The position numbers and the translations under genes were made by a program. Below the pieces are notes generated by a model. That model saw only the letters and a program-made list of their open reading frames with translations. It did not search any database and was not told the origin of the DNA. From Candidatus Poribacteria bacterium (GTDB lineage Bacteria > Poribacteria > WGA-4E > WGA-3G), in the NCBI GenBank assembly GCA_022828145.1, contig JAJEJA010000033.1, positions 1-55,452 on the forward strand: a stretch of 55,452 bases of DNA. Reading direction: 5' to 3'. Positions 1 through 9,056 of the stretch are shown here, in pieces; the first letter of the stretch is position 1, and each line of letters begins with the position of its first letter.

Positions 1-1
1 T

Positions 2-2698
2 GCTATCGTAGGCTACAATGAAGGATTTACCTTTGAACTGCCTGTCACTGCTGTAGAGGAGTCACTCGTTGCAACTACGACATCACCTTTGACAGAGGCA
101 ACATTGAACGGTAGCGTTGTGACATTGACCCTCAGTGGGCGTTCTTTTGTTCGTTCTGAATATGACATTAGAAGGGCGTTGACAGTCTCTGGTGTTGAAG
201 GTGTGAGCATTGTCAGTGGGAGTTATATAGATCGCGTCAGTGCTACACAGGTAACCCTTCCATTGATATTCTCTGGCAACATTGACACAGATGCTACGCT
301 CACTCTCACCGTGGGTGAGAATGCTATCGTTGGCTACAATGAAGGATTTACCATTGAATTCCTCGTTACTGCGGATGAGGAGTCATTGGTCGCAACAACA
401 GAAGCACCCTTAACAGAGGTAACTCTGAGTGGAAGCGTTGTGACACTGGCGCTCAGTGGACGTAACTTTATCAGTCGGGAATCAGACATTAGAGATGCGT
501 TGTCGGTTACCGGCATTGAAGGTGTTTCTGTCGGTAGATACGAGGTTGATCGTGTGAGCAACACGAAAGTGACAGTCGTGCTGATTTCTACCGAAGATTT
601 TGACATAGATAGTGTGCTGACTCTTTCCGTAGGTGCGGATGCAATAGCCAGTTACAATGAAGGATTTTCCTTTGAATTCCCCGTCACTGCTGTAGAGGAA
701 TCGATGACTGCAACAACAGAGGCACCACTGTCAGAAGCAACACTTACTGGCAGTGTGGTGACACTCACACTCAGCGGGAGGTATTTTACAGATGAAAGGG
801 ACATTGAAAGGGCTTTGACGTTCTCTGGTATTGAGGATATTTTTATTCCAACGTACGACGGTGTAGAACGTGTAAGTAACACGGAAGTAAAGGTTACACT
901 GTTATTCGCCGGAAACATAGATGCAGATGATACATTCACGCTCACCGTAGGCGCGGATGCTATAACCAGCTACAATGCAGGGTTTTCCTTTAAATTCCCC
1001 GTTACGGCTGTTGAAGAGTCGTTAGTTGTATCAACGCAGACTCCTTTGACAGAGGCAACTCTCTACGGCAATTCTGTCATACTAACACTTAATGGACGTA
1101 ATTACACATGGTGGACAAAAGATGTTCAAGATGCAGTGACGGTGTCTGGCATTGAAGGTGTAACTATTGGGAGCGAAGGCTTTTATACTGATGAAGATGC
1201 CCAGGTCGCCGTGCCGCTTTTCTTCTCTGGTAACATTGACGAAGATGCTACTCTCACGCTGACCGTAGAGGAAGGTGCAATTGCTGGCTACGATGAGATA
1301 TACACAGCAGAATTTTCCGTTCCAGCAGTAGAGGAATCACTGAATATATCATCCAAGTTTGACTTGACAGAGGCAACACTTGGCGGAAGTGATGTTATAC
1401 TAACGTTGAACGGACGTTCTTATGTGCGCTCATCTTCTGACATCCGAGATGAAATGTTAGTTACCGGTATTGAAGGCGTCACTGTTGGTCGATATGATGT
1501 GGATCGTGTGAGTAACAATCAGGTGGCGGTTGAATTGAGTTTTGACAGAACAGATTTTGATATCGACGGCACACTTACCTTTACCGTTGGTGCAGATGCG
1601 ATTGCTGGCTACGGTGAAGCGTTAACCGTACAGATACCTGTTGCTGCCATAAAACAATCCAGTGCAACAATCAGCATATCGCCAAACCCAATTGTCTCTC
1701 CACCACTTTCTGAACAGTTGACTTTCAGTCTAAATATATTAGGCGGGAAAGATGTCGCTGGATTTCAAGCTGTTGTCTGGTATGATAACGACACACTCAG
1801 ATATGTGGAAAGTGAAAAAGGCAACTATCTACCAACGGATGCGTACTTTGTTGCCCCAACCGTTCAGGAGTATGAATATTATCAGTACCCTTATGTGCCA
1901 ATTGCTGCAACCGCTCTTGATGGCGTCAGAAACGGTAATGGTACACTCGCAACGCTCACCTTTGAAGTATATAATGATGTTAAAGAATCTGAGATAATTC
2001 TGACAAATGTCTACATTGTAGACCGTGAGGGTGTTCGATGGGAAGTTGAGATTGAGGGAACCGAGGTGACTGAACCACCACATGATATCGTTGGAGATAT
2101 CAACCGAGACGGTATCGTGAACATCCGTGATTTGGTACTTGCTGGTAACCGTTTTGGACTGTCTGGAGAAAACCGCGCGGATATTAACGGGGATGGCATC
2201 GTCGATATTGCTGACCTTGTACTCGTGGCAAATGCACTAGGTGCAAATGCAGCTGCACCATCGCTAAATCCACAAGTCCTGGAACTGCTTACAGCCGCGG
2301 ATGTCAAAGAATGGCTAACGCAAGCGCAGAAAATCAGTCTGCCTGACCCCGATTATAAGCGCGGTATTACCGTACTGGAACAACTCCATAAGGCACTGAT
2401 TCCTAAAGCGACAGTACTACTGCCAAATTTCCCTAACCCATTCAATCCAGAAACGTGGATACCCTATCACTTGGCAAAAGACGCGAATGTTACATTGCAC
2501 ATCTATGCGATGAACGGCACACTGGTGCGGACGTTGACGCTCGGACATCAAGCCGCGGGTATGTATCAGAACCGTTCCCGCGCTGCATATTGGGATGGTA
2601 AAAACGAGTTTGGTGAGAAGGTGGCAAGCGGTGTTTATTTCTACACACTCACCGCAGGTGATTTTTCTGCTACACGCAAGATGTTGATTATGAAGTGA
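2..2698 (+). CDS. Secreted repeat protein with cohesin, dockerin and FlgD/T9SS-like tail (5' partial)
   Basis: The reading frame is open from base 2, so the N-terminus lies outside the window. Five full repeats of about 106 residues start at 89, 410, 728, 1046 and 1364, after the end of another at the window edge. Each runs LTEATL-G, TL-L-GR, a DI-R-AL stretch, TLTVG and GYNEGF, and looks like a beta-sandwich; I do not recognise the family. From about 1657 to 2070 follows a cohesin-like module (AGFQAVVWYDNDTLRYVE, then GNGTLATLTFEV). A two-repeat dockerin is at about 2086-2240 (DINRDGIVNIRDLVLAGN and DINGDGIVDIADLVLVAN). The tail at about 2409-2698 (PNPFNPETWIPYHLA, ending ATRKMLIMK) is the FlgD-like or type IX sorting type. 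It is probably a cell-surface or extracellular scaffold or adhesin. The domain calls are from motif recognition; the role is inference. Confidence 0.85.
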   Translation, partial: AIVGYNEGFTFELPVTAVEESLVATTTSPLTEATLNGSVVTLTLSGRSFVRSEYDIRRALTVSGVEGVSIVSGSYIDRVSATQVTLPLIFSGNIDTDATLTLTVGENAIVGYNEGFTIEFLVTADEESLVATTEAPLTEVTLSGSVVTLALSGRNFISRESDIRDALSVTGIEGVSVGRYEVDRVSNTKVTVVLISTEDFDIDSVLTLSVGADAIASYNEGFSFEFPVTAVEESMTATTEAPLSEATLTGSVVTLTLSGRYFTDERDIERALTFSGIEDIFIPTYDGVERVSNTEVKVTLLFAGNIDADDTFTLTVGADAITSYNAGFSFKFPVTAVEESLVVSTQTPLTEATLYGNSVILTLNGRNYTWWTKDVQDAVTVSGIEGVTIGSEGFYTDEDAQVAVPLFFSGNIDEDATLTLTVEEGAIAGYDEIYTAEFSVPAVEESLNISSKFDLTEATLGGSDVILTLNGRSYVRSSSDIRDEMLVTGIEGVTVGRYDVDRVSNNQVAVELSFDRTDFDIDGTLTFTVGADAIAGYGEALTVQIPVAAIKQSSATISISPNPIVSPPLSEQLTFSLNILGGKDVAGFQAVVWYDNDTLRYVESEKGNYLPTDAYFVAPTVQEYEYYQYPYVPIAATALDGVRNGNGTLATLTFEVYNDVKESEIILTNVYIVDREGVRWEVEIEGTEVTEPPHDIVGDINRDGIVNIRDLVLAGNRFGLSGENRADINGDGIVDIADLVLVANALGANAAAPSLNPQVLELLTAADVKEWLTQAQKISLPDPDYKRGITVLEQLHKALIPKATVLLPNFPNPFNPETWIPYHLAKDANVTLHIYAMNGTLVRTLTLGHQAAGMYQNRSRAAYWDGKNEFGEKVASGVYFYTLTAGDFSATRKMLIMK

Positions 2699-2703
2699 TC
2701 GTA

Positions 2704-2757
2704 AAGCAAGCGTTTACAACTCGCTACAGGCAGAGGCGATATAGAAAAGTCTGCCTT
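2704..2757. repeat. Stem-loop, diverged copy of the small intergenic repeat family
   Basis: Directly after the stop codon, AGGCAGA (2728-2734) can pair with TCTGCCT (2750-2756) across a loop that contains GATATAGAAAAG. The GCTACAGGC and TATAGAA pieces resemble the repeat family described at 13802-14045. It could also act as a weak terminator, but there is no U-tract. Confidence 0.35.
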
Positions 2758-2789
2758 AACTCGACTATAGCACATAAAAGAGATTATTC

Positions 2790-3671
2790 ATGATTCTTGG
2801 AAAAGTGAGTCTACTCACGATACTTTTTCTTATAATGTTTTTAGGTTGCGAGCATACAAAAACCGTGTTACAACCAGTAGATACCATCGTACCGTTGTCA
2901 CCGGATATCAGCCAGAGCTTAATACATTATTGGCGGGTTACAACAATTGATGGAGTAGCGATTTCCGAGAGTTTATCACAGCTGCAAACACTTATTGCCG
3001 AACATGTGAGTGATAAAATGAACATATCTTTTTATGCCACAAGCGTCTATGACACAGGTGCCGCTTCCCTTTTTCGGTTCAATTATGATGGCACGTGGAG
3101 TTCTGTAGTAACCTATAGTCTTTTCTGCGAACGCCATCCTGAACTGAACCACGATGCTGATTTTAGCTCCATTGAAAATAATTCACGTGTTTATATCTAT
3201 CTTTCTGTCGGTGGCACATACATTGCTGGGTATGACACAGAAAAACAAACTAATGTGTTGATTTTTGAGACCGCAAAGTATAAAAGAGTCGGCATATTTC
3301 ATGATAATCCGGATATTGATCCGCCACCACGTTGTTATTCTGAAGAACCTTGCGATCCACCAAATATTCCTCTTGTGTTCACTGAGGATCTTGATTGGCG
3401 GATTTTTGAGGATGAGCCGTTATCAAAATTATTTTCAACACCACTTTTTGATACCCAGGCCGATACCCCCGTGGTGTATACATGGGATATGGTTACATCT
3501 GAAGGCACACCAGAGGATTATTACAGGGAACGGATATGGGAAGTAACAGGAGGTTACACCATTTTGCCTGAAGATACTTCACTTATAAGTCGGACGATTC
3601 GGCTTTATTCCCAGGGACAAGAGGACATCATCTTAAGACGAACCGATAAAGTACTTGATAGTGCTAATTAG
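2790..3671 (+). CDS. Putative lipoprotein of unknown function
   Basis: The 293-residue product starts with a hydrophobic signal segment and a lipobox ending FLGC with Cys20, so it is probably a lipoprotein exported by Sec and anchored by its acylated cysteine. The rest is soluble and rich in acidic and aromatic residues, with a Pro/Cys-rich stretch near residue 180 (PPPRCYSEEPCDPP). I recognise no domain. It follows the surface repeat protein by 91 bases on the same strand but a repeat lies between, so co-transcription is uncertain. The ATG at 2790 is the only start that keeps the signal peptide intact. Confidence 0.65.
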   Translation: MILGKVSLLTILFLIMFLGCEHTKTVLQPVDTIVPLSPDISQSLIHYWRVTTIDGVAISESLSQLQTLIAEHVSDKMNISFYATSVYDTGAASLFRFNYDGTWSSVVTYSLFCERHPELNHDADFSSIENNSRVYIYLSVGGTYIAGYDTEKQTNVLIFETAKYKRVGIFHDNPDIDPPPRCYSEEPCDPPNIPLVFTEDLDWRIFEDEPLSKLFSTPLFDTQADTPVVYTWDMVTSEGTPEDYYRERIWEVTGGYTILPEDTSLISRTIRLYSQGQEDIILRRTDKVLDSAN

Positions 3672-3709
3672 AAAAAAGTTGACATCTAAAGTGAAAGACC
3701 TTAGAATAA

Positions 3710-3873
3710 CGTGAGTTTGATAATTAAATGCAATATGCGTTGTAGGTTGGGTTGAGGCACGCCAATCAAATATTAACTGGCAACATGTATTGCTCTATAA
3801 TGGGTCAAGATGTTGGGTTTCGTGTCTCAACCCAACCTACGTAAGTTATTTGTTCTGATTTATCAAACTCACG
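3710..3873. mobile_element. MITE copy 1 (164 bp) with terminal inverted repeats and 9-bp target duplication
   Basis: The ends are exact inverted repeats (CGTGAGTTTGATAA at 3710 and its complement ending at 3873). Subterminal arms GTAGGTTGGGTTGAG and CTCAACCCAACCTAC form a second inverted pair. Identical 9-base direct repeats TTAGAATAA flank the element at 3701-3709 and 3874-3882. A second copy lies at 43919-44068. There is no transposase frame, so it must depend on an element elsewhere. It sits 75 bases before the ceramidase-like gene and could carry a promoter or form a hairpin in the leader. Confidence 0.85.
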
Positions 3874-3946
3874 TTAGAATAATTAAGTAGCAATTGAGAC
3901 AGATATAATGTAAAACAGATCGTGTTTCACTTTGGAGGAAACGTTT

Positions 3947-5275
3947 ATGGCAGACAGAGAAGATCTCGTGGATGTCGGTGTCGCACAGATTGACATCACG
4001 CCCGATTACCCTATTCGTCTAAACGGCTACGGTAGTCGTCGCACGGTATCTGAGGGAATCATACAACATATATATGCAAAAGCACTTGTTATCGGTAACG
4101 ATGACGAGGGACCTGTTGTCATGGTGACCGTGGAAAACTGTGGATTACCCGACGAATTTACCGAGGAGGTATCTAATCGTCTTGAACAGAAGGCAGGTAT
4201 TCCACGAGAGAATTTCGTTGCATGTTTCACACATACGCATAGTGCGCCCTGCTTGACAAACGCAGCATCCTTTATCTTTAGTGCAGATATTTCTTCAGAA
4301 GAACAGGAAGTCATAGATCGTTACACACAACATCTCGCAAACTGGATGGAAACCGTAACGATGGAGGCACTGACAAGACGGAAACCGTGTCGGTTGGCAT
4401 GGAATATCGGTGAACTGACATTCGCAAAGAACAGACGCACAGACAGGGGACCAGTTGATCATTCATTACCCGTTATGAAAATAACTGATGCTAATGGTGA
4501 CTTGTATGCGGTCTGGGTAAGTTATGCATGCCATTGCACAACTTTAGCAGGTGCAGATAACCATATCTGCGGAGACTGGGCAGGATTCGCACAGGAAGCA
4601 ATTCAGGACGCGCACCCCGGTGCAACTGCTGTAATTACGATTGGATGTGGAGCTGATGCAAACCCTGAATCTCGGATGCGACCAATGCCAGAAGGGAAAC
4701 AGGAGGTATTTGAGACACGACTCGCTTATGCAAAAGAACACGGACAAGCACTGGCACAAGAAGTTTCACATCAACTCGAACGAGACGCAACGGATATTAC
4801 CAATCTTCCGAAAGGTGTATTTCAAAGGGTGGATTTACCATTTGATAAACTTCCTACCCGAGCGGAATGGGAGGAACGCGCTGCAAAAGGTGGGGCTATC
4901 GGATACCATGCAAAAAAACACCTGGAAATGCTGCAGAATGGTGAAGACATCAAAACTGACATATCTTACCCAATACAAACCTGGACATTTGGTGATGCGT
5001 TGGCAATTGTTTTCCTGGCAAGTGAGGTAGTGGTGGATTTTTCACATCGTTTGAAACGGGAGTTTGATGCTACACGGTTATGGGTCGGTGCTTATGCAAA
5101 TGCATTTCCCGGTTATATTCCATCAGAACGTGTATTAGCAGAAGGTGGATATGAAGGTGGTGACGCGATGATTTACTTCGGACAACCGACACGTTTTGCA
5201 CCGGGAGTTGAAGATTTAGTTATTGACACTGTACATCAAATCGTGCCAGCAGAATTCCGTGTAAAACCCAATTAG
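3947..5275 (+). CDS. Neutral/alkaline ceramidase-like (N-terminal domain) hydrolase
   Basis: The 442-residue product opens with GVAQIDITPDYPIRLNGYGS, typical of the neutral ceramidase N-terminal domain family. Candidate zinc ligands are in FTHTHSAP (about residues 94-101) and YACHCTTLAG; HICGDWAG and GCGADANPE follow. The family includes ceramidases, but many bacterial members of about 450 residues lack the C-terminal domain and have no known substrate; an amide or sugar-ester substrate is possible. No signal peptide is seen, so it is likely cytoplasmic. I chose ATG 3947 because GGAGGAAACGTTT lies just before it; an upstream TTG at 3932 would put this ribosome site inside the gene. It heads an operon with the aldolase 22 bases downstream. 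Confidence 0.8.
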   Translation: MADREDLVDVGVAQIDITPDYPIRLNGYGSRRTVSEGIIQHIYAKALVIGNDDEGPVVMVTVENCGLPDEFTEEVSNRLEQKAGIPRENFVACFTHTHSAPCLTNAASFIFSADISSEEQEVIDRYTQHLANWMETVTMEALTRRKPCRLAWNIGELTFAKNRRTDRGPVDHSLPVMKITDANGDLYAVWVSYACHCTTLAGADNHICGDWAGFAQEAIQDAHPGATAVITIGCGADANPESRMRPMPEGKQEVFETRLAYAKEHGQALAQEVSHQLERDATDITNLPKGVFQRVDLPFDKLPTRAEWEERAAKGGAIGYHAKKHLEMLQNGEDIKTDISYPIQTWTFGDALAIVFLASEVVVDFSHRLKREFDATRLWVGAYANAFPGYIPSERVLAEGGYEGGDAMIYFGQPTRFAPGVEDLVIDTVHQIVPAEFRVKPN

Positions 5276-5297
5276 ATAACGGGAAAAGAGACTTGAT

Positions 5298-6059
5298 ATG
5301 GAATTAAGACCAAATCGAATAAAGCAGAAATTAGCGAATGGAGAAGTCGCTTATGTCGTAGCGGGACTTACTAACGCCGATGATATTGATGCCTTCGGAC
5401 CTAACGGATTTGACGGTGTCTGGTTAGAGGGTGAACACGGAAATGTAAACGCTACGAACCTTGGTAACCTAACACGCGCATGCGACTTATGGGGGATGAC
5501 ATCAGTTGTCAGAGTCAATCGGAACGATCAGGCACTGATATATCGTACATTAGATTGTGGTGCAATGGGTATTGTCGTTCCACATGTCAATACAAGAGCA
5601 GAAGCACAGAATGTGGTTGATGGGGGAAAGTTTGCACCTATCGGACACCGTGGCATGTTCACAAGCCGTCAAGGTTACGGTGTTGACAACTATTTTACCG
5701 TAGCAAATTCTCAAACGCTTCTGATCGTGCTCATAGAAGATATAGCTGCAATCACCAACTTGGATGAGATACTTACAGTTGACCACATAGATGTGTTCTT
5801 CGTTGCACCTTCAGATTTAGCAACTTCAATGGGACACATCGGTAATCACCAGCATCCTGATGTACGGAATATGATAGATGTTGCATTAGCCCAAATCCAA
5901 GCAGCAGGACGGGTTGCGGGTACACTGGCTCTGGATAATACCGTTGAGAAATACGTAAAAGCTGGGGTACAGTTTCTACTGGTGGGTGTCGGTGGATGGA
6001 TTTCAGCAGGCGCAGCTGCATATAAACAACGCGTTGAAAGTGCGTGTAACAATACCTAA
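5298..6059 (+). CDS. HpcH/HpaI-type class II aldolase
   Basis: The 253-residue product matches the HpcH/HpaI aldolase/citrate lyase family, the size of 2,4-dihydroxyhept-2-enedioate and 2-keto-3-deoxy-sugar-acid aldolases. Visible motifs are VWLEGEHGNVN near residue 40, CGAMGIVVPHVN (metal and substrate region), GHRGMFTSRQGYG, LIVLIEDIAAI and FFVAPSDLATSMG. These enzymes split 2-keto-4-hydroxy acids into pyruvate and an aldehyde with a divalent metal. The metal-binding E and D appear in place (IED and APSDL). Its position 22 bases after the ceramidase-like hydrolase suggests a catabolic operon; the true substrate is unknown. Confidence 0.85.
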   Translation: MELRPNRIKQKLANGEVAYVVAGLTNADDIDAFGPNGFDGVWLEGEHGNVNATNLGNLTRACDLWGMTSVVRVNRNDQALIYRTLDCGAMGIVVPHVNTRAEAQNVVDGGKFAPIGHRGMFTSRQGYGVDNYFTVANSQTLLIVLIEDIAAITNLDEILTVDHIDVFFVAPSDLATSMGHIGNHQHPDVRNMIDVALAQIQAAGRVAGTLALDNTVEKYVKAGVQFLLVGVGGWISAGAAAYKQRVESACNNT

Positions 6060-6069
6060 GATATAAATA

Positions 6070-6612
6070 ATGAAAATCTATACAAAATTCGGCGACTCTG
6101 GAGAAACAGCATTATACGGCGGAACGAGAATTTCAAAAGATGCATTGCAGATAGAAGCAATCGGAACTGTGGACGAACTCAATGCTTATATCGGGTATGC
6201 ACAAACACACATTCATGATGCAGACCTATCTGAACTAATGGAACGTATTCAAAACCATCTTTTCGCTGTAGGTGCGGATTTAGCAACACCTGAATCGCAT
6301 ACAAAGTCAACTGAAATTCGCATTACAGATGAATTCACTTCAGATATGGAAAAAGCAATTGATAGACTTTCCGATGAATTACCACCCCTAACCAATTTTA
6401 TCCTACCAGGAGGTGGCACTGCAGGTAGTCTCTTACATGTCGCTCGCGCAGTATGTCGCAGAGCGGAACGGTGTGTCGTGCGTCTATCTCGTGAAGCAGA
6501 TATAAATCCTGAAATAATTCGTTGCCTAAACCGATTGTCTGACCTACTCTTTGTATTCGCGCGAGTCGTGAATCACCGTTCCCAGATGCCAGAGCCGATA
6601 TGGAAGGTCTAA
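6070..6612 (+). CDS. Cob(I)yrinic acid a,c-diamide adenosyltransferase, PduO type
   Basis: This 180-residue protein has the PduO/MMAB pattern: an N-terminal ATP-binding stretch (IYTKFGDSGETALYGGTR), then GTVDELNAYIG, FILPGGGTAGSLLH and the C-terminal RAVCRRAERCV and CLNRLSDLLFVFAR. It transfers the adenosyl group of ATP to corrinoid cobalt to make adenosylcobalamin, acting as a cytoplasmic trimer in this family. It lies 10 bases after the aldolase and 12 before the ComEA-like gene, so it is probably co-transcribed. No cobalamin-dependent enzyme or cobalamin riboswitch is seen in the window. Confidence 0.93.
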   Translation: MKIYTKFGDSGETALYGGTRISKDALQIEAIGTVDELNAYIGYAQTHIHDADLSELMERIQNHLFAVGADLATPESHTKSTEIRITDEFTSDMEKAIDRLSDELPPLTNFILPGGGTAGSLLHVARAVCRRAERCVVRLSREADINPEIIRCLNRLSDLLFVFARVVNHRSQMPEPIWKV

Positions 6613-6624
6613 GGAGCAACTTCA

Positions 6625-7026
6625 ATGTCCGACAAGATTGATGAAGTCATTGAGAAACACTATTGGCGTGCAGTTGTCTTCCTAACTGTGCTTATTCTCA
6701 TAGGATCAGCATTCTGGGGGATACGCCGTTTTCATCCTGCTCTTTTCCTTGGTACACCTGACTTGATCGCTGTCCCTGATGATGATACATCAACCAACAG
6801 GAAACTATCAACGACAGTAAAACCCCCCGCACTTCTTAACATCAACACTGCATCAGCAAAAGCACTCCAAAGTCTGCCAAGTATAGGTGAAGGAATGGCA
6901 CTGAGGATTGTTGAACATCGTGAGAAACACGGACAATTCTCTTCAGTTGAGATGTTGACTGACGTGAAAGGAATCGGGGATAAGACGCTGGAGAAGTTGA
7001 AACCGTTCATCAGTGTAACGGATTAA
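6625..7026 (+). CDS. Membrane-anchored helix-hairpin-helix protein (ComEA-like)
   Basis: The 133-residue product has one N-terminal membrane helix (about residues 13-33, [18 protein letters not shown]), a linker, and a C-terminal double helix-hairpin-helix domain ([18 protein letters not shown], then [14 protein letters not shown]). This is the layout of ComEA-type DNA-binding proteins used in DNA uptake in Gram-positive and Gram-negative bacteria. A role in competence is only inferred: no ComEC or pilus gene is near, and small HhH proteins of this type are also found in non-competent species. It ends the operon and is convergent with the cyclo-ligase gene, 4 bases away. Confidence 0.8.
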   Translation: MSDKIDEVIEKHYWRAVVFLTVLILIGSAFWGIRRFHPALFLGTPDLIAVPDDDTSTNRKLSTTVKPPALLNINTASAKALQSLPSIGEGMALRIVEHREKHGQFSSVEMLTDVKGIGDKTLEKLKPFISVTD

Positions 7027-7030
7027 TTCT

Positions 7031-7636
7031 TCACACCATGCCATTCTCCGTGAAAATGTGCTGTACTGGAACATCCCACGATTGCGGGAATGTGTTTTCA
7101 ACGATCTGCGCCTGAAATGCTATGCCGATTGTAATTGCATTATGACAAGTGGGGAGAAAACGGTCGTAGAATCCTTTACCATAACCGAGACGATAACCTT
7201 TCGAATCGAATGCTATTCCCGGAACGATGATAAGCGCAATCTCATCATGTGGAATTATAGGACATGCTTTTTTCGGTTGCAGCATCCCGTAGTCGTGCTT
7301 TTCTAAATCTGTCTCCAGATTCTGCAAAAGTCTTGGTATCAGGTGTGTGTTTTCTGTATCAACTTCAGGTGCAATGATCCGTCTTCCTTGCTTGATAAAA
7401 CAGTCTATGAGTTTTTCCGTTCTCACTTCACTGTTCATACTAAGATAGACCATAACTGTAGGAATAGAATTATCTTCCAGTTTATTCCTATTTTGGATCC
7501 ATTCAACAACCTGAGATGTTATCTTCCTACTTCTCTCCCCGCGTTCAGATAGTGATAAATTCTCACGTAGTTTTAGGGTTTCTGAACGTATAGATTCCCG
7601 TTTGTCTGAAATGTCAATACTGGTGTTCTTCATCAT
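7031..7636 (-). CDS. 5-formyltetrahydrofolate cyclo-ligase
   Basis: At 201 residues this is the usual size for MTHFS (YgfA/FAU1) proteins. It has the N-terminal basic helix (KRESIRSETLKLRENL), a VYLSMNSEVRTEKL segment and the family signature PGIAFDSKGYRLGYGKGFYDRFL. The enzyme uses ATP to turn 5-formyl-THF into 5,10-methenyl-THF in the cytoplasm, recycling the folate pool. It stands alone on the minus strand. Two adjacent ATG codons (7634-7636 and 7631-7633) could both start it; no strong ribosome site separates them. Confidence 0.92.
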   Translation of the reverse strand: MMKNTSIDISDKRESIRSETLKLRENLSLSERGERSRKITSQVVEWIQNRNKLEDNSIPTVMVYLSMNSEVRTEKLIDCFIKQGRRIIAPEVDTENTHLIPRLLQNLETDLEKHDYGMLQPKKACPIIPHDEIALIIVPGIAFDSKGYRLGYGKGFYDRFLPTCHNAITIGIAFQAQIVENTFPQSWDVPVQHIFTENGMV

Positions 7637-7761
7637 TAGGAAAATTATAGTTTTTGATTCTGCTTAGGTGGACATCTCGTTCCTCATAAGATTATCAGAT
7701 CTGCTTTTATTTAGCAACGTATTAACGCGATAATTTACGTCCTGTTGTCGTAGAAAAACCG

Positions 7762-7789
7762 TTGAAAAAACTGTAAAAGATGCTATAAT
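7762..7789 (+). promoter_or_regulatory. Sigma70-like promoter with extended -10
   Basis: TTGAAA (7762-7767) and TATAAT (7784-7789) are 16 bases apart, and TGC just before the -10 makes an extended -10. It points at the dockerin fragment and the PPC lipoprotein gene at 7895. Confidence 0.65.
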
Positions 7790-7831
7790 CTGTTATATGG
7801 ACGATTGTCCTTCAAAGAGTTATTATATCAA

Positions 7832-7888
7832 AATGAGAATGGCGTCGTTGATATTATCGACCTTGTGTTGGTTGCGGGAGCAATATAG
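7832..7888 (+). pseudogene. Remnant of a dockerin repeat
   Basis: In one frame these 19 codons read NENGVVDIIDLVLVAGAI then TAG, the second half of a dockerin as in the intact copies here (compare DINGDGIVDIADLVLVA). No start or upstream domain remains. The stretch sits between the promoter at 7762 and the lipoprotein start at 7895, and so would be transcribed as part of its leader. Either it is the leftover of a deleted tail protein or it is translated as a small leader peptide; decay is more likely. Confidence 0.6.
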
Positions 7889-7894
7889 AGTTTT

Positions 7895-8980
7895 ATGAAT
7901 AAAGTCATAAACGTTCTGATATTCATAATGATAGGTCTTATCCTCAGTTGTGGTTCAGATTCTGAGGATCGCGATATGATAGAACCTGATCTTGTGCAAT
8001 TCATATCTGCTAAACCTGAAAGCGGGAGTCCTCTCCACTTCAATGAATCTGTTACAGTTTTTTTCAATACTTCACTTACTGAAGAGATATACCCTGGAGA
8101 TGACATAGACTACTTCAGCGTTGAAGTCGAACAACAAGGTCAACTCAAACTGTGGACAACTGGCAGTCTGGATACTGTGGGATTGTTAGAAAATAGTGAA
8201 GGGGACATCCTACATTCAGATGACGATGATGGGGAAGATGCAAATTTTAGCATAGTTCATGAAGTCTCATCGGGGACATACTACCTTCGCGTTGAAAGCG
8301 ATGAGATGACAACTGGAGAATATACTGTCTACTCGGAATTTGAGGAAGTTATTAGATCAGAAGATGTTAACAGGGATGGAGTCATTGATGTAGAGGATTT
8401 GATACTGGTTGCTGCAAGTTTCGGCACTGCACCCGCCCCCGGGGTATTGCCGAATACGGATGTCAACGGGGATGGTAAAATCAATAATGAAGATACGCTC
8501 TTAGTCTTAGCAGCATTAGAGGCGCAAGCAACAACAGGTGCACCCTACGCTACTGTCACATCAGAGTCGCTACAGCAATATATTGATGGTGCAAAGCAAC
8601 TTAACAGGACAGACCGAGTCTTTCAAAAGGGAACTGCTTCGCTTGAACACTTGTTAGAAACATGGCGCGAATCGGAAGTGGTTCCTGAAGTAACAGCACT
8701 GCTTGCAAACTACCCGAACCCGTTTAACCCAGAAACATGGATTCCTTATCAGTTAGCAACACCTGCAGATGTCAGCATTTCAATATATACATCAGATGGT
8801 AAGTTGATACGAACATTAGACTTAGGACACCAAGCTATTGGTATCTATCGGAGCAAGAGTCGCGCGGCGTATTGGGACGGTAAGAATGCACAAGGAGAAC
8901 CTGTTGCAAGCGGCGTGTATTTCTACACATTTACTGCTGGTGAATTTACTGCTACAAGAAAGATGTTGATACGGAAATAG
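7895..8980 (+). CDS. Lipoprotein with PPC-like domain, dockerin and FlgD/T9SS-like tail
   Basis: The 361-residue product starts with a signal peptide and lipobox (LILSC, Cys20). Residues about 55-150 resemble the bacterial pre-peptidase C-terminal domain (GDDIDYFSVEV, LLENSEGDIL, SSGTYYLRVESD, GEYTVY). A dockerin with two calcium-loop repeats follows (DVNRDGVIDVEDLILVA and DVNGDGKINNEDTLLVLA). The final 95 residues are the tail (NYPNPFNPETWIPYQLA to ATRKMLIRK). It is predicted to be exported; lipid anchor and sorting tail on the same chain are unusual together. The tail is close to those at 2.4 kb and 13.5 kb. Confidence 0.85.
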   Translation: MNKVINVLIFIMIGLILSCGSDSEDRDMIEPDLVQFISAKPESGSPLHFNESVTVFFNTSLTEEIYPGDDIDYFSVEVEQQGQLKLWTTGSLDTVGLLENSEGDILHSDDDDGEDANFSIVHEVSSGTYYLRVESDEMTTGEYTVYSEFEEVIRSEDVNRDGVIDVEDLILVAASFGTAPAPGVLPNTDVNGDGKINNEDTLLVLAALEAQATTGAPYATVTSESLQQYIDGAKQLNRTDRVFQKGTASLEHLLETWRESEVVPEVTALLANYPNPFNPETWIPYQLATPADVSISIYTSDGKLIRTLDLGHQAIGIYRSKSRAAYWDGKNAQGEPVASGVYFYTFTAGEFTATRKMLIRK

Positions 8981-9056
8981 AATCTAGTAGACTGTCAATA
9001 TCCTGAAACCTTCATTTGTGGTAAAGTGGCGAACATCAGAGTGCCTTGGAGGGATT

